The position numbers were made by a program, and so were the translations under genes. The notes under the pieces are model-generated. The model was not told the origin of the DNA. It saw nothing but the letters and a program-made list of their open reading frames with translations, and made no database searches. A DNA stretch of 64,000 bases, taken from NCBI GenBank assembly GCA_029747585.1, contig JAPEVF010000175.1:1-64000 (forward strand), written 5' to 3'. Source of the DNA: Pleurotus djamor (lineage: Eukaryota; Basidiomycota; Agaricomycetes; Agaricales; Pleurotaceae). Positions 57,201-64,000 of the stretch are shown here, in pieces. Within the stretch, counting starts at the first letter, position 1. Every line of letters starts with the position of its first letter.

Positions 57201-57558
57201 CAAAAGGCCGCGCTGTCTTGTGCTCTTGAAGGGTTCGTTGGCGTCCTCGCACCTTCCGAGAAGGATGTCGCGGTTCGTCGAGTTATCACGGAAGCGGAGT
57301 GGGCGAACCGTTCAACATGGGATGGTAGCCAGTGGATTGCATGGGAAACATGGGGCTGGTACCGAAACTTCTGCAGATTGGTGCGTTTTTTGCACTAACC
57401 CTACGTTCACCGAACTGACATGCCTCTAGTATGCCCCATACCTTCGTAACTACTCGACAACCCTACACACCATCTCACTATCGCGGTTTGAGTCTTCAAC
57501 TGATGCCGCTGAACGGTTGCTCATCAAGACTTGGAACATCGCCATGGGTGCGGAGTAG
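54288..57558 (+). CDS. Nuclear cap-binding protein subunit 1 (CBP80)
   Basis: Multi-exon. It begins MSYNGNRPYRGGRRRR, then after the first intron (54337-54399) DDWDNRPQVIESPEQKLRTT. The MIF4G-like helical N-domain follows (VEELPRLVEHIHSES, KIPYYAALLRRLYDP, ARQILEDFWKGFQAYLDKLS, ETRL...HFFAHLTLANIVSA, FGVSHGRAKRAALCAAEGLM). The middle domain has LLLELPRWTNESTF and IILGSLLLLPESPHKTVYYI, then FQWVWKEW. The third domain has AIERYLPLLRHIA, FDKLMQYQIVDPTDVISWTF and WYRNFCRLYAPYLRNY, ending WNIAMGAE. With CBP20 it binds the m7G cap in the nucleus and supports splicing, 3' processing and export. Length and order fit the family. An acidic insert (about GEDAQVKKEEWPEYYVRLFD) is normal. Confidence 0.9.
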
Positions 57559-57962
57559 ATCCTCGGTTGAATTAGCCCCCTTGTTATCGTATCATTATAT
57601 ACTTTCTTATGTATCAGATGCAACCTGTGTATGCGGTCAAATTTTTCCGTTCGCGTTGTTGAAGGCAAACATGGTGAAATATATTGGTGAAATGAGGGTA
57701 GGATAGTTGTAATGTGGTTGTATGATATAGTCTGTGAGGTATAAGGTGTAGGATAGGCTGTGGCGAGGGTATAGTATTACATGGTTCGAAATGCGAACCA
57801 ACGAGGTAAACGAAGGAAAGGCAGGGGATGGCTAGCATATGTCCCAATGACGGATACTAGAAAATTGAAATGACCCAAGAAAGAAAGGATTGTCCGAATG
57901 GATGAGAAACGAATCGTTTGGCGACGGGGAAGGTATCCAGCCCAGATAATCTCCAATATTCC
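57559..57962. other. Convergent spacer CBP80 / cyclin
   Basis: About 400 bp, repeatedly GGTATAAGG/ATAG-rich. No gene; it holds the two 3' UTRs. Confidence 0.4.
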
Positions 57963-59402
57963 TCAGACATCTATTACTTGGCTCCCAGACGGGAAGAGCT
58001 TGGACCGAGAGTTCGCGTTGACAAGTCGGCGCAGGGTGCTTTGCACATGCCCGTTCGTTGGTTGCCCATCTCCCACAGACTGCTTGGAGTCCTGACCCTT
58101 TGCAGCGCCCCACATACGACTAAGGAACCCGCCAGACTGACCAGACCTCAGGCTAGGTAGTGTAGAGCTCGAAGTTAAGCTTGCGAATGACTTGCGCTCA
58201 TTGAGGCCGGATATTGAACTAGCTCGCTTCGACCTCGTCGACCTGGTAGTGGCGGGCGTTTCGGTAATCGTCATGACAGACCCAGCATCAGAGGGCTTGC
58301 GTAAGCGACATTCGGAGATTTGTTGATACGTGTGGTTCTTGGATCCATACCGAGGAAGAGGCCGGGACACGATAAAATGCTTTGACTGCGATTGTGATTC
58401 ACCCATCGCGACCTCGTATTCAGTATCCACGGTGTCGACGTCAGATGCCTCATCTTCAGAACCACTGCTAAGCCATCCAGAGGACGAGGAAGAGGAGCCA
58501 GAGTCGTCGATGAGAGATCCAGGACCGGAGCTGCAGCTACTCGCGCTGCTACGTGAGCTAGAGATCAAGGAAGGAGGCCGGAGGGTTGAGTTAACCGCGG
58601 AGGACGTCAATTGCAGAGTAGACAAGCCGCTTGATATCTTTTCAAGGTCAGAGTTCGTGTTAACGGGGCGACGCTCCTCGTCGACTGGCTTGGTGATAGA
58701 GACCTGGGCCTGAGCACGAGCCTTGCTAGCTTTAGTGACCTTGTCGACTGCGGTCGCTCGCGCCTTAGCGTGTATGCTGATAGAAGAGGTCGACATGAAA
58801 GGAGCGAAGTGAGCACAAGCCTCGTCCTCGGTGAATCGAAGGTCGTAGTCCAGGAGGAAGAGAAGCTGCTTTTCCATGAGGTTGATTTCCGGGATTTCGA
58901 AGAGTCTAGCATATTTTGCCCAGTGCTTGTTCTTCGGAGAGGAATCGTTTAGGTACTTCGCGGTCACGATCAGTGTAGCCAAGAAAACCCGATGACGCGT
59001 GCATGGCATTCCTATTTGGTGTTAGAAAATTTGAATATATGCGCCTGAATTCGAAGGAAGAGACAGACCTTTCGCCATGGGAGGGAGCTTAGATCGAAGA
59101 CGCTCCAAGAAAACTAACGTAGTAAGGAGAGTCGAGACCTGTACGTTTGAATCCCTGACGATATGCAGAATGAACTCTTCTAGCGAAACTAAGGCATCTG
59201 GATCGTTGGAAGAGCCGTCCACGGGCGATGGAGGAGGAGAAGGAGAAGATAATTCTCCCTCAATTCTGATCACTTGACAAGTCTGCAAGGCGATGTACTT
59301 GACCATTTCCCGGGAGACGCGCTTGTTCATAAGCTGGACGAGCCTTGGATTATGGGAGTTAATAGGGCAGAGAGAAGCGGGATGGCGCCTGGAAAGCGGC
59401 AT
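57963..59402 (-). CDS. PHO85-type (Pcl1/2-like) cyclin
   Basis: Exons 59402-59069 and 59011-57963 join across a 57-nt intron (gtctgt to aatag) to 460 aa. The N-terminal ~170 residues form a cyclin box: [20 protein letters not shown], the segment from [20 protein letters not shown] to [60 protein letters not shown] and [20 protein letters not shown]. This arrangement is that of Pcl1/Pcl2 cyclins that activate the Pho85/Cdk5 kinase in G1 and polarity control. A Ser-rich loop (SSPSPPPSP) inside the box and a ~270-residue Ser/Thr-rich tail are likely phosphorylation targets. Confidence 0.85.
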
Positions 59403-59716
59403 GATGAATTAGATGAATAGAAGATGAATAGAGGGTAGATTATAAGGGCGTTTTCGATTTTGTACCCGTCAAGGGGTTATTAAAGAACGAGATGATGGAG
59501 GAAAGAAGGAAAGAGAGAGAGGGAAAGAACGACGCCGGTGAGCACCCTCATTAAATAGGAGATGCACAAATAAGAGCATACACAGGCACGTGTCGAACGA
59601 ACCAAGAAGTATCCTGCCACAACCCAGATCCTGCCCTCACTGCGCCATCCCTAGACTTGCTATGAGGGAGGACGAACTTCTTGAGCTGTGAAATTATCCA
59701 AGCTCTTTTTGCCGCT

Positions 59717-59788
59717 AACAGCGAGAATCGCCCCCGAATTCAGACCACTTACCATCGCTGAGGGCCCACGGGCTTGATTCTCGCTGTT
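59717..59788. repeat. Perfect 13-bp inverted repeat
   Basis: AACAGCGAGAATC at 59717-59729 pairs exactly with GATTCTCGCTGTT at 59776-59788, with a 46-nt loop. It lies between the cyclin promoter and the tRNA gene. It could be the end remnant of a small element or a regulatory dyad. Confidence 0.6.
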
Positions 59789-60054
59789 GGATGGCCGTAG
59801 GTAAGTTCAGCAAACATTCAGCAAAATTGCAGAAATGTTGAATACCGACCAGTCACCATCCACGGTCGGCAGGTCATGGTCGGTGGTCCACTTTCCCTCC
59901 GTGGCGAGCGAGAAAGTAGCGTCTACTACAGCATGCCTCATCGTCGACTGGGTGTTTAAACGTTTAACGTTTAATGCATAATGTTTAACCCGTCCTCTCA
60001 GAGTTCTGGGCCCGACGTTAGCCGTCACTTCTTCATTTAACCTATTTGCAACGT

Positions 60055-60136
60055 CTCTGTTAGTATATCGGTTAGTACACGCGCCTGTCATCTCGACGAT
60101 CGCGCGAAAGCTGGGTTCGACTCCCAGACAGAGAGT
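60055..60136 (+). tRNA. tRNA-Asp (GTC) with a 10-nt intron
   Basis: Acceptor stem TCTCTGT pairs with ACAGAGA, discriminator G. The D arm starts at TAGTATATCGGTTAG. Anticodon stem CGCGC/GCGCG is fully paired around loop CT-GTC-A, with anticodon GTC at 60088-60090. Ten extra bases (60092-60101) directly 3' of base 37 are the canonical tRNA intron position. The T arm CTGGG-TTCGACT-CCCAG is perfect and contains the B box GGTTCGACTCC. The mature length is about 72 nt. A TTTT follows at about 60157. Confidence 0.85.
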
Positions 60137-60382
60137 GACAAGCATTTCGATGGCCTAAAGTTTTGTCGGGTAACTTCCATAAAGTTTTTGGCCAACATGG
60201 AGTACAGAATTTCGCTCGTGATGAACGTTATATGTTGATACGAAAGTGTGCAAAGACCCGTCACATCCCGAATGAGTATCGCCTGGCTGCCGACGATGGA
60301 TCAAGATGTCTGTGTATTGCATGTTATCGCCAAGAAAAGTAGTTTGCATGTATAATAAATAAACGAATGTACTCTATTATCA
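60137..60382. other. Spacer after tRNA
   Basis: No gene; a short T run may terminate Pol III transcription. Confidence 0.3.
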
Positions 60383-61837
60383 TCATCGCGCCCAAGCATT
60401 AGGCAACTCCGCCCTTCTCTTTCCTCCAAACCTCGAGAGTTGTGCCTCACTCTCATCCTCTCCCTCCCTCGTCTTCGGTAGAACGAGCGGCGGTACCGGC
60501 GGTACCTCACCCGCACTCAAAACCAGATGCCTCCTCAAACTTCTTATCGAGTTCTGTCGTTTCGGGGGGACCAACAACCTTGCCAGATCGATCCCAGCGT
60601 CGTCATCATCATCACTGCTCTCACTCTCACTCTCCACCTGGGGAGGCAGGGACGAACTGGAACTTGAAGAATGGGACGACGAGTGAAGTCTGTCTGGCGA
60701 TGGTGACGGTGACGGCAACTGCATTGTATGGCTCCTTTCCCTGCCTCGACTCACGAGAATGGTCCTCTCACTATCACACCTATCCCTTCCTCGAGGCATG
60801 TCCCAGACATCATCCCCTTCTGTCCTCGTCCTCGCCAGCACTGGAACATCAACCTGCACGACCTCAGCCTTGTTTCTTCTTCTCCTCTTCGCACCAACCT
60901 CCTCCCTCTCCTTGTCCTTGCCTTTCGCTCGTGATGACAAGACTTGGTTGAACGCACTCTCGCTCCTCTCCATGCCATGATCCTTGGATCTCACACGGGA
61001 CGCGGCTCGGCTTCCCGGAGCACTCCTCACAACGACCTTCGTGTGACAAACTTGACTCTGACTCCGCGGCGAACGTTGCTCGCCCAGCCTCGCCAATGAC
61101 GGAGGTGCGAGAGCAGCACTAGATGTGGCAAGGGTCGAGGAAGGGCGATAGGAAGTGGTCGTAATGAGACTCGTAGTGCTATTCCATGGCAAGGTTGATT
61201 GTGCCGATGTCCTACCACGCGCGAGATGGGGTGGCTGAGGTCTGCGATATGGTTGGTTTGATGTTGTCCTCAACAGGCGTTGTGGGTGTGCACCGGGCTC
61301 TGGAACGCCTTGTAGCATCGTCCGTGCAACGGACTGCAACCATGATTGCTTCGCCTCGTTAGCTAGATGAGCATTGGATTGGAATGCGAGGCGGGGAGGN
61401 GTGGACTGAGGACGTTCCGGTGGCAGATGCGACTCTGATGCAATGTGACGAAGTAATGAGCCGGCTTTGGGAGCGAGTTGTTGGGGCAAGCCAAGTGATG
61501 AAGTGGAAGAAGTGCATGGTTGAGAAGAAGCATAGACGGACGGAGGTTGGACGGGTGGTGGCGGCGATGTTGGANGTGAGTCCTCCTCATCCTTTCCCAC
61601 CACAAGCCCTGCAAAAAAGCCAGCAACTCTTCCGCGCAAGGTCGACGTCTGAACAGGTCGTTCTGGTGTGAAGATGCGCGTTTCCTTGTAGCCTGCCTCG
61701 CGCAACAGATCTTCCAAGGCCTCGTATTTGCCCGATGTGCCTCTACGATGGAGTGGNACACGGCCAGCAGCGGACGCTCTGCCTAGAGACCCGTATTTCC
61801 TGGAGCGAGAAGGAGTGGCGGGGCCGTCGTTGGCCAT
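60383..61837 (-). CDS. Ser/Pro-rich disordered protein of unknown function
   Basis: Single frame of 484 aa beginning MANDGPATPSRSRKYGSLGR. Near residues 35-80 is a segment that looks constrained (KYEALEDLLREAGYKETRIF, then TPERPVQTSTLRGRVAGFFA), with a short hydrophobic patch. The remainder is low-complexity: Ser/Pro/Arg runs, an NLS-like KRRRRNK stretch near the middle, Ser tracts and a Glu/Asp run (SESESSDDDDDAG). The C-terminus has LLVPPKRQNSIRSLRRHLVL and a Pro/Val linker. No family recognised. Ns at 61400 and 61575 stay in frame. Confidence 0.6.
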   Translation of the reverse strand: MANDGPATPSRSRKYGSLGRASAAGRXPLHRRGTSGKYEALEDLLREAGYKETRIFTPERPVQTSTLRGRVAGFFAGLVVGKDEEDSXPTSPPPPVQPPSVYASSQPCTSSTSSLGLPQQLAPKAGSLLRHIASESHLPPERPQSXPPRLAFQSNAHLANEAKQSWLQSVARTMLQGVPEPGAHPQRLLRTTSNQPYRRPQPPHLARGRTSAQSTLPWNSTTSLITTTSYRPSSTLATSSAALAPPSLARLGEQRSPRSQSQVCHTKVVVRSAPGSRAASRVRSKDHGMERSESAFNQVLSSRAKGKDKEREEVGAKRRRRNKAEVVQVDVPVLARTRTEGDDVWDMPRGRDRCDSERTILVSRGRERSHTMQLPSPSPSPDRLHSSSHSSSSSSSLPPQVESESESSDDDDDAGIDLARLLVPPKRQNSIRSLRRHLVLSAGEVPPVPPLVLPKTREGEDESEAQLSRFGGKRRAELPNAWAR

Positions 61838-63233
61838 GTCGACAGCACATCAAGGAAGCAAAATAAAAACAGTCCGACGCTTCAGGGGCGGGATATCAAT
61901 GATTCAGGGGCGAGTTGATCTAGCAGTCCATACCGTAAGCCACGGCCCTTCTTTCTTCTTTCCTTNCCGTCATCCCGACCATGTCTCCAGGTTCAGAAGT
62001 TCATGCACGTTCATGTCTCAAGCGTCGAAATTCTTCCGGGGCGCTGGTCCGCTGCACGATGCTGGGCAGGCTACATCGCAGGCCCTCGTTGACGAGAGCG
62101 TGAAAAGGATGCCGGCAGCGTACGATTTGCACTGGCAATAATCCCTTCGGGTCCTGCTGTTGGATAAACCANAACCTAATGATGTGAGTGATTCAGNCCT
62201 CCGTCTTCCTTCATTNCAGCTCACCTCCTCTTGTAGGTCTCAACTTCGCTCGCGGTGCTAGAGACCATCTCTAGCGGAACATTTGAGACAACCAACGGTN
62301 AAAAAACTACCGATGTCTGACGCACCTCCCTCCACCGACGCAACAGGACACTTTCACCTCGGATGGGAAGTCTGAATCTGCGGTCGCCTTCGTGTAAGCT
62401 CTTCGTTGGTCATGGTTGCTGATAGGGGGGATGAGCATTTGCCAGTGTAAAGCTTTTTAAAGTCAGCACAGTGCACNCCCAGTCGTCGCCTTTGAATTGT
62501 TCCCTGACCACCTCTNCTTTTACCAGATGGCTACNCCACGATACGTANNGTATCCAGACACAGAGCAACTGAAGAATCACCAACCAGGAGGAAGTCTTTC
62601 GGTTCACCTCGGCGACACCTTCAACAAGTGGCCATACAGCATACTCCTCTTCGCAAACTCGGTTACGGCTCATCAGCATCTGTCTAGGTCGTCGGCGACA
62701 CGCTCGCCAGCGTATTCACAGCCCTAAATATCTTTCTTTGCCTCGTCTACCAACGTGGAGCTGTGCGTCCCGTTGGCGAGGGCACACGTTATACAACTCT
62801 TCGGCCATGCGATGCAGACCCTTAACTGAAGAGAAGGAATTCACGAATGTCTTGATTCCTTTCCCACTCTCGATCCCTGTACTTATATACCTGGAAGGAA
62901 TGACGCTCATTTTCAAGTCCAGTTTTCTGCTGTCTTAAACTCGGCCTGCGGAGTTCCTCGCAAACTAAGAAGTAGAGTGCTCTCAAACGACTCGAACCAG
63001 CATTAAACATCAAGCAACCTGCGAACTCAGTCGAGGCGAGATAAGAGTACTACGGGACACACTTGTGTTCCACCAAACGCCTTCTCTGATAGAAGTAACC
63101 AAGCCAGATTTGGACGAACCTGAGGTCTGAGGTACGCCACCATCCCCTTCATCCGGATGAATTACAGGCGTGTGCTCAAAGAGGGAATGAAACATGTTTT
63201 CNTTCCTTCCTTTCCCCGCCGTATGCAATTTAT
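61838..63233. other. Intergenic, no gene supported
   Basis: About 1.4 kb with several Ns (61966, 62172-62217, 62300, 62477-62549). A plus-strand phrase MSQASKFFRGAGPLHDAGQA (62014 onward) ends after about 40 codons. Nothing else is convincing. Confidence 0.35.
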
Positions 63234-64000
63234 ATGGACTCCCCAGGAAGCATTGTCGTAGACGACGTTGATCCAAGAATCGAGTTCTCGGCCAACTGGA
63301 GGAGAGGTGGAGTCCACCAGGAGTTCAACAGCACGGCTTCCATCTCCAGCACTGCAGGCGCCGCTTTCAAATTCATCTTCAATGGTGAGTTGGTCCTTGG
63401 CTTGAGTTGATGTCAAGATATCTCAACNCGCAACTTGCATAGGTACTTCTGTCAGCGTTTTTGGAACCGTAGATCGAGGATTCCCGAATTCAAGCTACAC
63501 ACTTGATGGCGCGACACCATCACACTACCGTGCAGTGTTCACTGGTATCGTCGAATACCAACAATTGTTTTATCAATCACCACCTCTTCCGAATGGCCAA
63601 CATACCCTCGTTGGGAGATGTGAAGATGAAGGAGGTCGCATAATCCTCGACTTCTTTGTTATCAGCACCCCTTCTGCAGACCCTATTCCCACACAAACTT
63701 CCGGGACGTCGAATTCGGACACACAATCTCAGTCGAATGTTGGTGCAATTGTTGGAGGTGTGGTGGGAGGTCTTGTTCTAGTTGTTCTTGTCATCCTATT
63801 TCTCTGGCGTGTCTCGCGTAAACGCCATCCTCCCGTTAGTAAGTTATTGCCGGGCTATCTCTCATGGGTATTCTGAGCTTGAAGCGCTGTAGNTGGTGGC
63901 CGACCACTCGTCCACAACCCGGACACTACTGGTACTGGTTACTCAAGTGTCATTCAACCACCTCCACCTCCACATCGTCCCCTTGATGCTGGGAGTGATG
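63234..64000 (+). CDS. Single-pass membrane protein, 3' end beyond window
   Basis: Exons 63234-63384 and 63443 to about 63838, with a third from about 63892 that runs off the end. The ectodomain reads SIVVDDVDPRIEFSANW, AGAAFKFIFNGTSVSVFGTV, SSYTLDGATPSHYRAVF and GQHTLVGRC, the beta-sandwich pattern of a large agaricomycete family with a galactose-binding-like fold. A Ser/Thr stalk leads to the transmembrane helix GAIVGGVVGGLVLVVLVILF and the stop-transfer RVSRKRH. The cytosolic part starts GGRPLVHNP and Pro-rich PPPPPHRP. No signal peptide is seen at this ATG, so an upstream exon may exist. Function unknown, probably plasma membrane. Confidence 0.7.

Overview
The window looks like nuclear DNA of a filamentous basidiomycete, probably an agaricomycete. 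It has many short GT-AG introns (about 45-65 nt), a DUF6699 protein, a tandem family of F-box-like genes, an acyl-CoA dehydrogenase fused to cytochrome b5, a single-pass membrane protein of a type common in mushroom genomes, and core eukaryotic genes (CBP80, TAD2, mitochondrial IF3, a mitochondrial carrier, a PHO85-type cyclin). Scattered single Ns lie in many genes and are densest at 37-45 kb and 50-52 kb. At least two of them (3524, 31515) behave as spurious extra bases, because dropping the N restores the reading frame.

Layout. 0.8-6.8 kb: one very large gene with an N-terminal six-cysteine cluster and a long coiled coil. 7.3-12.8 kb: three minus-strand genes (A, B, C) for small lysine-rich, acidic proteins that look like diverged tandem paralogs. 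They share a phase-1 intron near the start, and A and C share a promoter block. 12.9-23.5 kb: about 10 kb that is almost gene-free and pyrimidine-rich on the plus strand, apart from one DUF6699 gene, with traces of old duplications. 23.5-32.2 kb: a tandem array of F-box-like genes (FB1-FB5) with identical intron positions, in several states of repair. FB3 has in-frame stops, and FB5 is cut after its first eight codons. 32.16-34.76 kb: a segment bounded by 91-bp inverted repeats that abuts the FB5 stump on one side and the apparent 5' end of a Pro/Gln-rich gene on the other. 36.7-39.2 kb: cytochrome b5/acyl-CoA dehydrogenase with a C-terminal PTS1-like tripeptide. 40.2-46.0 kb, minus strand: secreted Cys/Ser-rich protein, TAD2 tRNA adenosine deaminase, prolyl oligopeptidase. 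46.7-47.7 kb: a decayed gene. 48.9-54 kb: mitochondrial carrier, mitochondrial IF3 and a PPR protein. 54.3-57.6 kb: CBP80. 58-59.4 kb: Pcl-type cyclin. 60.06 kb: an intron-containing tRNA-Asp. The window ends with a Ser-rich unknown protein and a truncated membrane-protein gene.

The genes do not form one pathway. Two local themes stand out. The carrier, IF3 and PPR genes together serve mitochondrial metabolism and translation; IF3 and PPR stop 18 bp apart, and PPR and CBP80 diverge from a 349-bp spacer. In the F-box array, an imperfect ~30-bp palindrome built on TGACTGTGGGAA precedes FB3, FB4 and FB5, and it recurs upstream of the first gene in the window. That palindrome, the repeat-bounded segment and the A/B/C family are the least explained elements here.
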